Source: Gordionus sp. m RMFG-2023 | Taxonomy: Eukaryota > Nematomorpha > Gordioida > Chordodea > Parachordodidae | Assembly (NCBI RefSeq): GCF_954871325.1 | Contig: NC_088779.1 | Span: forward strand, 4,404,846 to 4,468,845 | Reading direction: 5' to 3' | DNA: 64,000 nt | Part shown: piece after piece, positions 1 to 9,972 of the stretch | Numbering within the stretch: the first letter of the stretch is position 1 | Layout: each line of letters begins with the position of its first letter | Translations under genes and position numbers: made by a program | The notes under the pieces: model-generated | The model's input: the letters and a program-made list of their open reading frames with translations, nothing else | Database searches by the model: none | What the model was told of the DNA's origin: nothing

Positions 1-45
1 CCTTGCACCAAATAAAAAATCAACCCCCTCCTTTCCCGCCTTTAA

Positions 46-179
46 ATGCGTCGCAAGGCAGGTCTAGCCTCGGTGGAGCGAGATAAAATGGCGCGAGATC
101 GTTATAAGGCCAAAGGAAGTGAGATGGCATCAGCTCGGCTCGCACTCTTGACGCGCTCTGTAGAAACTTTGAAAGACAG
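46..179 (+). CDS. SNF8: SNF8 exon 1
   Basis: Starts at ATG 46 (MRRKAGLAS). It ends two bases into an Arg codon before donor GTTCGA at 180. Joining to 1247 gives ETLKDRLQSFAAKH, which matches human DMFKTNLEEFASKH without a gap, so the non-standard-looking donor is well supported. Reading on past 179 only runs into intron. Confidence 0.88.
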
Positions 180-3100
180 GTTCGAAAGAATTGGCGTTAT
201 TTATTGTATGTATATATTAAATAATGAATATTCCTTCATTTCACTTTAAATGTAACCAATCAAATAGCGCTTAGTCCACCAACTAGTAGGGTTAGCATTA
301 GTGTTTCCAAAAGCCCGATTTGAGTCAATTCTTAAGAACGGCTCAATTAAGATTATAGCCAAAATAATATTTTTGTAACCCTAGATATTTTTACTCATAG
401 ATTGTAAAAAGGTTTAGTTTGGACCATTAAAATCTCGAGGCTTATATAATGTTCATTTGGATATAATCTTTATCTGGCCATTTTTAAAAATCGACCCGAA
501 TCGGGTATTTTAACAACACTAGTTAGCATAATTAAATTGATTAAAATGACGATTAAATCAATGATTTAAAAAAAAAATTATAACTTTTTTTTGAATAAAA
601 AGCATCATTTAAATTAATTCTTATTTTTTTGTATTTATTTAATTCCAATACTAGTTTTATATTCAAATATAAAAATATTGAACCGATTCTGAAGCTGACT
701 CATTTGATTTAGATATCATTGATTGATTCACGTGTAAATATATCAATTAAAATAGCTTAATAATTTTGAAATGACCTACCTTTGTAACCAACCTCCACTT
801 TCCATAAAAATACAAAATACAAGAAAATCTAAAAAAGATATGTTTTCCATACAAGTTTTAATTAATTGCTATTTTTTTGGTATAAACTCCTATAAAATCA
901 TTTTAACATTGTTAAAATTAAAAAAGATATCAAAAATCATTTTATATGTATTCTAGTTTCTATAAAATTTAATTATAATAATCTTTAACATTTTTTTTCA
1001 ATTAAAAAAATGGTAATATATAATTTTATCAATATTCGATACTATTTTTGATATTAATACTTTTTAGTCAATTCAATATTAACATTAACATTGACTCATA
1101 ACTTATTTTACGCAAGAGTTTATTTTTTTTAAAAAAAACTATTTATTATATTATAAAATTTAATTTTAATTAAATAAATCGTTTTTTTTAAAAGCTTTTG
1201 ATTTTATAATAAATAATCATAATTTTTGCCAACCCTATCTACCTAGATTGCAAAGCTTTGCGGCCAAGCACGGTAACGATATAAGATCAAACCCCACCCT
1301 CCGAACCCAATTTCACGCCATGTGCGCCTCCCTCGGGGTCGACCCCCTTTCTAGCGCCCGGGATCCTTCTCTCTCCATGATCGGAAAAATATTTTTGGGA
1401 AGAGAAAGCGGACTTCTAACAAGATTTTACACTGAATTGGCCGTGCAGGTATAATTTAATATTGCGTAGTAGTATTGTCACCGTAATGTAAAGGGGTTAG
1501 ATCAAAATTTCACAAACTGTTGATCAAATTTTTCCCCAAAATTCCTTATTCAAAATGGCTGATTTTTTTTAAAAAATATTGTTGTTAAACTCCGTTTTAA
1601 ATTGGATACCACGGAATGGATCCTCATCAAATTAGCACACTTTCTATATTAACGGGAAGTGGGAGGGCAGGTTGGCGGGGTAAAAAGGAATTGCCTCCAT
1701 ATATCTTTCAAGTAGTCCGGTTCTACTAGGGGTATCGGATAAGTTATGGTATGTTGTCTTGAAATTATTTTTCCTCATCAACTCGTTACCTATCTTCAAG
1801 TTTATTAGTGGTGACTTAGATATCCTCCATTTTAACCATATTTTTTTCATGTTCGGATGTATTATTTTTACGAATAGGTGATTGAAGCCTGTTTAGCCTC
1901 CCGGACGCGTAACGGAGGTATACTTCCACTTAGCCAATTGACTCGTGACGTTACGCGCAGTAGAGGTCCTTACGCGCCGCCCATAAATGACGCTGATATA
2001 CTAGAGACTATTAGACTCGTGGAAAGACATTTGGGCAACGGGTTCAGGGTTGTTAGGTAAATATAAAGGAATAAAACCCCCTTTTTTTTAAGAAAATTAA
2101 ATTCAATATCACATTCCTCTCAAATATATACTTGAGTTATTTTAAATTATCTGGACATGTTTTTTTTTATATTTAAAAATCAGCGTATTTATTGGTTTTC
2201 ATTAAAGTTTCAAGTTTATCAATTTAAATTTTTTGATTCAAAATTTCCTAGGTAGGATATATGTTGAAATTTAGAGAAGAGATGAAAATGAAAAAAATAA
2301 GGAGAGTAGAGAAGATAGGAAATTATAAAAAATTAACATCTCATATTTAGGTTGCCCAAAAGTGAAACTAAGATATCCACTACCGAAATACTCGAAGGAA
2401 ACCCCGGGAAAAAGAGTGAAGAAGATGACGACGAAGAAGAAATATATGTTCAATGCGCTCCAGGAGATTTAACCGTTGACCATTTGAGGCTCATAGAACT
2501 AGCCAGGGTCAAGAAAGAAGGAGATAGCAAAAAAGAATCAAGTAAGGTCAGATTAAAATAATTTTTAAAAAAGAGATAATTTTACTACAATATATACTTC
2601 TTATTTCAAAATCATTTTGAAAAGTTGGCGCATCAATTTTGATCAATTGAATGGAAAGAATTGAATTGTTAGAAGATATGAGTAATGAAGTATTTTTTAA
2701 AATATTTTTCAAATCAGCCAGACACGCCAATACAGATTTGCAAAAATAATTCAAACTTTGGCTATTTGTCAGCTTTTCTTTAAAGATCTTCTTCTAGGCT
2801 AATGTTAGATATCGGATAGTCAACCAACATATAGCAATTACTAAACAACGTTCATTTTTTTTAAAAAAATCTTAAGACCTATTTATTTTTTTAATATTTA
2901 TTAATGGAATCACGTGGTCGAGTTCGATCTACTATATATCATCTCCCAAGTATTGAACCACCAATTTGGCTTAAGAAAGATAAACATGATCTTACGGGAT
3001 TCGAACCCAGGATCTTCGGATTGAAATACAGGCACTCATCCAACTTGGCCAGAGACGCTTCTAGAAAATGAGTAAACAAGTGCCATGTTATATCTAACAT

Positions 3101-4677
3101 TAACCTCTTTTTTTACAACGATTCACTTTAAGTTTAATTAATTTATATATTATTAATGCAACCGAATAACCATTTCAGTATCTGACATTTACGATCGATT
3201 TCATGTGCTTTCTTTATTATGATGTTTTTTGCAATGAACGAAACAATCAGTAGTGTTGTTAAATTGTTGGACTTGGCCGATTTTTTGGATCCTTGGGAAC
3301 TCGAAAAGGACCAAATCTATCCACAAAAAAGATTTTATCCAAAAAATATATTGACCAATCCTGGAGATTTCTTATCTATGGCACAAATTTTTATATAAGA
3401 TTAAAACTAATACATACAACACTTACTTTCAAAAAACCTGACGCCAATTGCGCATTTTATGTTATTTATCATATATCTTATTATGCGTAAATTTTTTTAA
3501 ACTTATGAAATTCTAATATAATATTTTATTCTTGAAAAATAGTCTATTAAAATGCTTTTGCAGATTATTAAAATTTCTAGATTATTATTAAAGTATAAAG
3601 TAAATTCTAATAACGCTTCACCCGATCCCAAGCGGACCTGTAGTGAATATCTCCTACTCCCATTATTCTACCTGTATATTAAGCTTCGCAACTTCATGTT
3701 TCTATCAAGTGGAAAGTAGAATCCCAACTAGTTATTCATGATCAATGTTGAATTATATAAAAATATTATTAATTTTAAAAATATTAATTAAGACGCCTTA
3801 TCGGATAGGAATTTAATAATATACCGAGAGATTTGAAAAGTTCTAAAAGTTGAAGCCAATAAATTGTATATTATTAAAAAATATTTATATTACAGATAAG
3901 TAAAGATACCGGAAGTACCGGGAAAGCCGCGTTGACATTCGACGAAATGGTTAAAGCCACTGGTTGGGAACCTGAACGGGTTCGGTTAGGTTATTTTTTT
4001 TTTTTTATTCATACCTCATAAAATAAAGGGGAAATTTTTGATTCATCCGTCATTAAATAGATGAGAAAATTTTGATTATTTTACATGATATTTATAATAA
4101 AACACTTAAGTATTTTTAAAAAAATTAGATATAACGATATATTTTAGTAAATCATATTTTGCAGGGATGTTAATATATCTAAATTGTAGATGCTATCAAT
4201 ATTATCTCCATCTATCTACTTTCTTTATACATTTTTTTATAGAAGGTGTCTGTGCATCTTTGTCAGGATACATTGTTTCATTATCTTGAATTATTGAATA
4301 ATAAGAAAAGCTCGCATTGTTTTTTTGATTATATAAGAAATTCTAAAGATCATTTTTTTATATCTTCCTCGTGTAAGTAAAAGCCTAAAGATATTATATG
4401 GCCTCCATTGGTAGTTAATTTTTTCTTACTTTTTGAACTCGCATAATCTATATTTCGTTTAAATATCGAATTATTTTTCCGAACATAAAAAAATTGCAAA
4501 ACATTAATTCTGATGCTGAGCATTTAAACTTTAAAGAGAATCAGATCTTTTTATATTTTGTTATTTATAAAAGGTATCAATTATCTAATCAAAGATGGTC
4601 TCGTGTGGATAGATGAACAAAACTTGGATCACAATGGACGAAGCGTTAGCATGTATTGGTTCCTCAACTTTTTCTAA
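46..4677 (+). CDS. SNF8: SNF8 / VPS22 (EAP30), ESCRT-II subunit, six exons
   Basis: Subunit of ESCRT-II, the endosomal complex that carries ubiquitinated membrane cargo from ESCRT-I to ESCRT-III during multivesicular body formation. Six exons join in frame: 46-179, 1247-1448, 1878-2056, 2351-2546, 3896-3989, 4574-4677 (909 nt, 302 residues plus stop). The product aligns with human SNF8 (258 residues, from memory): an N-terminal helical part (RYKAKGSEMA, then ETLKDRLQSFAAKH across junction 1), FHAMCASLGVDPL, IEACLASRTRNGGIL, then two winged-helix regions with DEMVKATGWEPERVR and YLIKDGLVWIDEQ. Unusual points are an acidic insert in exon 4, a second Lys/Ser/Glu-rich insert at the exon 4/5 junction, and a C-terminus about 18 residues shorter than human. 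The start is the ATG at 46, colinear with human MHRR. Only 45 bases of upstream sequence are present, so nothing can be said of the promoter. Recognition is from sequence similarity; the exon 4 donor is the one uncertain junction. Confidence 0.93.
299..521. mobile_element. FB-A palindromic hAT MITE in SNF8 intron 1
   Basis: The ends are TAGTGTTTCCAAAAGCCCG and CGGGTATTTTAACAACACTA, inverted copies of each other. It is flanked by a perfect 8-bp duplication GTTAGCAT (291-298 and 522-529), the hAT signature. The element is about 223 bp, diverged from the family consensus, with no coding capacity. Confidence 0.85.
1247..1448 (+). CDS. SNF8: SNF8 exon 2
   Basis: Acceptor CTACCTAG ends at 1246; donor GTATAA begins at 1449, after a complete codon (ELAVQ). 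It encodes SFAAKHGNDIRSNP, FHAMCASLGVDPL and FYTELAVQ, matching human FASKHKQEIRKNP, FQDMCATIGVDPL and FYYELGVQ. A stretch of about 9 extra residues (around MIGKIFLGRES) replaces the shorter human loop. Confidence 0.92.
1878..2056 (+). CDS. SNF8: SNF8 exon 3
   Basis: Acceptor AATAG ends at 1877; donor GTAAAT begins at 2057. It encodes VIEACLASRTRNGGILPLSQ through LGNGFRVV, matching human IIEVCLALKHRNGGLITLEE through LGTGFGII. It ends two bases into an Arg codon completed by exon 4. Confidence 0.92.
2351..2546 (+). CDS. SNF8: SNF8 exon 4 with acidic insert
   Basis: Acceptor ATATTTAG ends at 2350. It encodes a linker with the acidic run KKSEEDDDEEE, absent from human SNF8 as I recall it, followed by LTVDHLRLIELAR, the equivalent of human NMDHTVVLQLAE. 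The end is uncertain: GTCAGA at 2547 and GTCAAG at 2508 are both in phase with exon 5 (302 or 289 residues overall). GTAAGG at 2542 looks strongest but is out of phase with every usable exon 5 acceptor. Confidence 0.82.
2893..3066 (-). mobile_element. tRNA-headed SINE in SNF8 intron 4
   Basis: Read on the minus strand, the head has an A-box-like TGGCCAAGTTGGATGAG and a B box GGGTTCGAATCCC (2996-3008), the pol III promoter layout of tRNA-derived SINEs. The body ends with a CCACGTGATTCCATTAA motif that recurs at 27.3 kb. It does not fold into an evident full tRNA. Antisense to SNF8. Confidence 0.7.
3896..3989 (+). CDS. SNF8: SNF8 exon 5
   Basis: Acceptor TTACAG ends at 3895, phase 0. Encodes ISKDTGSTGKAALTFDEM and VKATGWEPERVRL, matching human YVTVSEIKASLKWETERARQ at its C-terminal half. 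It ends one base into a Gly codon before GTTATT at 3990; joining to 4574 keeps a gapless match to human. An earlier GT at 3985 would leave the wrong phase. Confidence 0.85.
4574..4677 (+). CDS. SNF8: SNF8 exon 6 and stop
   Basis: Acceptor ATAAAAG ends at 4573. Encodes INYLIKDGLVWIDEQNLDHN and then MYWFLNFF, stop TAA at 4675-4677. It matches human LEHLLKEGLAWLDLQ and HYWLPALF, and stops where human continues for about 18 more residues. No clear AATAAA lies close downstream. Confidence 0.9.
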
Positions 4678-5495
4678 ATTTTTGTTTTCTAGTCTGGTAA
4701 AGGAATTAGAACATCATGAAACTCTTATAACGAAAATTTATTATATTATGATTTATATACTATTTTATAATTTAAATTTTTATAGTGTTATTATATTAAC
4801 ATATTATAAACCTTATCGTATTATTTATTATTAATTGTTATTTGATTCCATCTCCTCCGCGTATTTTGGCTGTATTAAAGGCCTTTCCCTTGACGTCGCT
4901 AGCTTTTCACTTTTTGAAATCTTGAAATAAGAAGAAAAATTTTTTTTGTCAAAAATTTAAAAATAATAATCAAGGGTTTTAAGCATCTATACGCCCATCC
5001 TCTTCCCCTGACGTTGATACCTCACTTTCTAAGTAGGATTGAGATTTTAGTAAATCTATATTATATTAGGTGGCAAAGGTATCCAAAATTGTATAAAACC
5101 TGATAAAAGAATTTTTTTAAAGGAAAGGTTAAATACCACTTATAAGTCAATTGTCTAGCGATAAATGAGGACTGTGAAATTATGTTGGTAAATTGGGTGC
5201 TTTTGGAATATGAGGAATAACGTTTTTAAATATGTATTTATATAATATTAGTACCATAAATCTAGCAAATGATATTCAAATCTGACTAATATTTTGGATA
5301 CAAATAATTTTAATTATTCGAATTTTGTTAATTACATTCGAGTAATTAAACCCTAATATTAATTCGAATAGTAAAAAAAATTGGGCTGTGCAGATATTAA
5401 ATATCAGATCGGGCCGATACTTTTAAAAACCCGATCCGATATTCTTTGTTTTTAAAAAAATGGAACGGCCTTAAATCTATACAGATAAAAACCTG
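4678..5495. other. Intergenic, nothing recognised
   Basis: AT-rich sequence after the SNF8 stop, presumably including the 3' UTR. I see no coding similarity, no clear element end and no strong polyadenylation signal. Confidence 0.5.
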
Positions 5496-5700
5496 CATTC
5501 GTGTGGCAAGAATTCTCTTGGGGGGGGGGGGGGGGGGGTAGATTAAAGCACAAAAACATAATTAATGTAAATTTATAATAAAAAATTCAATTTTCTTTGG
5601 GATTGAGCATTTTTTTAATGATTTCTACAGTGCTTGGTATCAACTTTCTACATATATTCAGAAGGACTAACACCCATTCAAACTTTTTTTATAGGGTAAT
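5496..5700 (-). mobile_element. hAT-H fragment: end plus transposase C-terminus
   Basis: The left end CATTCGTGTGGCAAGAATT is followed by a run of 19 G (5520-5538). Then comes the segment shared with copies at 10.2, 14.1, 19.3 and 32.6 kb. Read on the minus strand, that segment encodes a hAT transposase tail of the type DKIIEKLAQSQRRLNFTL. The copy is cut short on the right by an FB-A relic. Confidence 0.6.
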
Positions 5701-5885
5701 TCTCACTTAACTTCTTGATTTGAGCCGATTTTAAAAAAAAAGTCTAATTAAATATTTTATCCAGAAAATATTTCGCAAGCTTAAAGATTTTGATCATATA
5801 TGGCACAAAGGTTTGGACATCTAATAGAGAAACCTCGAGGCTTAGGCAAATTTTTCTGGGCTAAAATATAAGCTGACCAATTTTA
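5700..5885. mobile_element. FB-A relic abutting the hAT-H fragment
   Basis: Shares GATTTGAGCCGATTTT, TTGATCATATATGGCACAAA and the inner AACCTCGAGGCTTAGGCAA with better copies. Both terminal segments are eroded, so the limits are approximate. Confidence 0.6.
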
Positions 5886-7227
5886 AATTCAAAGATAAAT
5901 TATATTTATGATTTTTTTTAAATAGGTTTAATCGGACACCAGTCTCATAAAATTTCCAGCAACTGTGGAATGAGATCAAATATATTAACCGGAACTAGAT
6001 TATTTTTTTAAATATAGGAATAGGAAATAAAACAGCTTTTCGAAAATAATTCAAACCCGAAATCTTTTTTAATATGGGTTCTCGAAATTCGAATTTAATT
6101 ATGGAATAAGGTCATTTTTAAGAAAAAAAATTGAAAAGAATCCTTAAAATTTTAGGGTTCGGGCATAAAAGCAAAATTTATTTTTAATGTGCAAAAAAAG
6201 TATGAAAATAATTATTTGATATAGGGTGTCTCAGACTTTGAAACCGAATTATAAATATTAGAGGAACCATTATAAGAATATTTTTCAGAGAACCAACGGT
6301 TATAAATGTGTTCGAACCGATTTAAACTTACTTTCAAAATTATTTAATTAAAAGATGGATATAATTTAAAATAATTTTCAATTACTTATTTCATTTCATA
6401 ATAAAATAATGAAATTCAACTAATTTCTGTTTGGTTTTTATTTGTAAGTTTTCAAAAATATTTTTATTTAATTTTTTAAAATATTTAACAAATTTTATTA
6501 AGTTGATCAAATATTATGATTAATTATTCAAAATTTCAAAAACCCTAAATGAAACGACATAAATTCACTTTAAAAAAAAAAGGAAATAAACCAATCATGA
6601 AATTTTACTAAAAATAGGAATGGTACAAACCCGTTATAACGATCGGTCTCATAGCCTAAAGAAATTTATACAAATTGTTATTCAATTTGAAATTTATAGT
6701 GACTTCTAAATAGAGTTGAATTTCTCCTTTTTCTGACTTGAAACACCCCCCCCCCTCCATTAGATGCCTATATCCTGCCACCCCTCCCCCCCGGAAAGAA
6801 ATTGGAAGTAAAATGTGCCCTCCGATTTTAACTCATGGAATAAATTTGTAGTAAACGATAAGAGGTACGAATAATAATTTTAAACATTTTAGCAGGTATA
6901 TAATTTTTTTTGTCTTGGGTAGGATGGGTGGGGGGGGGGGCATTGTCCTCTTGCTCATCGCACCCTCGTTTTTATTTAGAAAAATCTAATTAAATATAAC
7001 TATTTCGATATTCATCATACACCAACATTATTCAATATAAAATGCATTATATATTTATTTTTTTTGACATCTCTATAATAATATAATTATTTTTTTTAAA
7101 TTTTAGTCATAATTGTAGAAATAAATAAAAATTAAATGTAGAATTTGACTTTTTTTGCACCGAAAAATATATTTGAGTCAAAGATGGATGGTAAAAAATA
7201 AATATCTGGTTCATGTATGTGGAAAGC
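5886..7227. other. Intergenic, AT-rich with G/C runs
   Basis: No gene seen. Runs of C (about 6745-6757 and 6781-6791) and G (about 6929-6939) stand out from the AT background. They resemble the homopolymer edges of hAT-H-type elements, but I cannot define an element here. Confidence 0.45.
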
Positions 7228-7552
7228 AATGACATATAATAATACCTAGACTGACGATGCATTCATTAAAAGTGTACATCAATGAAAAACAGCTGGGAAT
7301 GCCATTTTGGTTACCCATAATTTTAAACAAGAGGTCAATTTATTCCTATGTCTGACGCAAACGTTTTTAAAGAATTGCCTGATCATCGCGATCGAAAGAA
7401 GTTATCAATTTAATAGCAGTTTTTATCATGAGAATAATTACTATATGGGTTACCAAAATGGAGGGTGGGTCCAGCTGATTTGTATTCAACGACGCTTTCA
7501 AATGCATTATTATGAATGCATAGTCAGTCTAGATATTATTATATGTCATTGG
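7228..7552. mobile_element. FB-C palindromic element
   Basis: The ends are inverted copies: CAATGACATATAATAATACC at left and ATTATTATATGTCATTG at right. Inner arms ATTTTGGTTACCCAT / ATGGGTTACCAAAAT are also inverted. A second copy lies at 51018-51332. No coding capacity; the open frame crossing it is accidental. Confidence 0.7.
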
Positions 7553-7890
7553 TGGAGAGGCACAGCCCTTAGTATAAAAAATATTCGAATAATTTTCTTA
7601 AATATAATATTTTTCATTTTCAATTTATTGTTATTATCAAAATTTTGGCCATATATTTTTGAGAAATTATTTAAATTATTATCTCAATTTTAATTGTTTA
7701 TAAATTGGTTAACTAGTTTAAAACCCGTTTATGTCATCTGTTATTATATCCGAACAGCTTCTCTTTTGATCTATTTTATATCACCCCCACCCCCCATTTC
7801 CTGTTGACTCCCGTTGTTGATTTTCACTAAATTGTAAAAAAATCTCTGAAATCGTCTATTCTTTAAGATTGTGTTTTAAAAATTTTTTTT

Positions 7891-8128
7891 ATAGATTCAT
7901 AGCCTTAAATGTATTGGTGGCCATATTAGCTTCGTAAAAAAATATTTTTTATATCTATCATATCAAAAATATTTGACGGCTTTATATATTTATAAAAAAG
8001 TTATTTGTCATAGATTTCATCGCTTCATATATTGACAGCCATATAAATTTTTAAAAAAATTTTACTTTATAGATTTCATCGTTTCAAATATAATGGCAGC
8101 CATTCTACATTTGTAGAAAAATTTGAAA
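7891..8128. repeat. Tandem repeat, four units of 59-60 bp
   Basis: Unit starts are at 7891, 7951, 8010 and 8069. Each begins near ATAGATTTCATCGCTTCA and carries a conserved GGCAGCCAT-like core near its middle. The units differ by many substitutions, so the array is old. Confidence 0.7.
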
Positions 8129-8398
8129 GAAATTTAATTGCTTTCTAATTTTATATGATTTTCAAGGGGGTTTTTTTTATCATATTTTTTTTTAGTCTGT
8201 CAATGAATGGTTAATATTTAACTCTTTATAAGAATAGAAATGAAAACTCACTCTAGAATTTCTTAAATGTGCCAAAGAAGTACTAGGTGATTTATAATAA
8301 AATAAAAACATTGGCATTTAAAGGTTCCAAATTTTTATAAACTAAATAAGCATTATATTATCGATTAAATATTTATGTATACGTGTAGACACTGTGTT

Positions 8399-9443
8399 CC
8401 CCTTTTAGTTTTAGCAATAAGTCTGTCTCAATCATAAATATAATTTAACAAAATTTTAAAGATTGAAGAGAGGGATAAATTATTAATGATTTTCCAAATT
8501 TCATCAAATTATATCAACAGGGTTTAAAGTTATGCCCATTTAAAGTTGGGTAAACAAAATACCTTTCAAACTTGTAAAAAAAAATTTTTTTTATATATTT
8601 TACTTTTCCAACTCTACCAAAAAACATGAAAAAAATAATCAACATTTAAAAATTACTTTGATGTTGTACTAGCAATCGATTGACTGCAACTTGCATTTTT
8701 CTTTGAAACACCAGAGTTAATGTAAACCTTTTTATACTGAGCTACATAAAATGAACTAATCTCTGAAAGGTATTTTCGTAGAAATTGTTTGGTATTACCA
8801 GAGGGGCAATAGTATTCGCATAGGTTAGGTCCTGGGCTTGCTTCCATTTTTCAACTAAAGCTCTTTGTGGATAATCCGATGCACTGGAATTTGCGAAATA
8901 CCAGTTTCGCGGGATACCTGATGAATTTTTCAGTAAGTGCCAGGCCGGTCTTCTTAGCTCTAGGCAAATATTTCAACCACGGAATAAACATTTCCATAAT
9001 ACCAGCTGTGCGTAATCTACCATACCGTTTTCTGCTGATCTAGTAGCGTCAGCAATCAATCATTCAGATGCGATAGGATAGACCAGTTTCTGTTAGGAAA
9101 TTCCTTCAGAAACCTTTTTGGTTCCGTAATGTTTTTCTTGTCTTAATTTTTTAATTAAACTCAAGTTATCTTTTAGGATAACAATTTATCTTATTATCGT
9201 CTGCTTAAATGTAAAGTTGATATAAAATAAATATAAAAAAATGTCTGAAAATCATTATTCTTGTTATTATCGTCTGCTTATAACTATGAAAAATTGAATT
9301 TTGTTTATCCAGAACTTTGGACCCTGTTGATAAAATTTAATGAAAATTGCAGAAAACTTTGATAATTTATCCCCTCTCAATCTATGAAATTATATTGAAT
9401 TATTTTTGGAATTGACCGGATATACTGCTAAAACCAAAAAAGG
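8399..9443 (-). mobile_element. Tc1/mariner-like transposon relic with long TIRs
   Basis: Inverted arms of roughly 150 bp frame the element: left begins CCCCTTTTAGTTTTAGCA, right ends TGCTAAAACCAAAAAAGGG. The arms also share GGGATAAATTAT and TATCAACAGGGT. On the minus strand, fragments of the N-terminal DNA-binding region read RFLKEFPNRNWS (about 9085-9120) and SRETGISQIPVHRIIHKEL (about 8858-8916). These are typical of a Tc1/mariner group whose helix-turn-helix is followed by HRIIHKDL. A stop follows directly, and the DDE domain is not seen. The last 64 codons before the right arm (8653-8847) are open but unrecognised. Confidence 0.7.
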
Positions 9444-9611
9444 GTATGAGTTCTATAAATCATTTCTATAAATCCGGTTAAAAATGGATTAAAATATAGC
9501 ATAAATTAAGTATTTAAACAGTTAGGCGTATTTCAGAATACAGCCGAACTAACATGAACGTCAAACTTAAAAGTATGTGTATTTTATAAAAATATTTTCT
9601 ATATTTAAATA

Positions 9612-9769
9612 AATTCTGCCTGGGCTGAACGGACATTTTAATTTTCTGGTCGGGCTCTTAGGAACAAATAAAAAAAATAAAATTTGCTCGGGTTTTGGCA
9701 GGTAAAATTTTTTTTAAAAAATTTTAAGCTGGCCCGGGCTGGAAGAATTAGGTCCTCTGCAGATCACTA
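9612..9769. mobile_element. GC-B type hAT MITE
   Basis: Contains CTGGCCCGGGCTGG and ends with TCCTCTGCAGATCACTA, a decayed form of the CCTGCAGGTCTCTG end. The left end is not clear. Confidence 0.5.
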
Positions 9770-9972
9770 ATATAAATTTCTCATGCGGAATAACAATGGA
9801 TTTCGAGGATCGAAGTAAATGTCAAAATTGCTTTTATTATAATATCTAATAAAATAAAATGCTGATATACTTTAAAAAAAAATGGAATAAATTTTAATTT
9901 AAAATAAAATTTGGTTCGCCCATAATCAAACCATTAATAAAATCAATTGTTGATTATATTGATGCTATTTAG

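Noticed and set aside
1644-1850. Minus-strand open frame in SNF8 intron 2
   Set aside because: No recognisable similarity; lies within the intron between two well-supported exons.
2542-2547. GTAAGG as the SNF8 exon 4 donor
   Set aside because: The best-looking donor locally, but it gives phase 1 and no acceptor before the conserved exon 5 sequence restores the frame.
2996-3080. Possible tRNA gene with a good B box
   Set aside because: No full cloverleaf is evident, and the unit continues into a body shared with the copies at 27.3 and 35.3 kb, so it is a SINE.
5520-5538. Poly-G run as an assembly gap or artefact
   Set aside because: Similar runs recur at matching positions inside independent hAT-H ends, so they look like real element features, although exact lengths may be unreliable.
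7307-7693. 128-codon open frame
   Set aside because: Begins inside the FB-C palindrome and runs into AT-rich sequence; no protein similarity seen.
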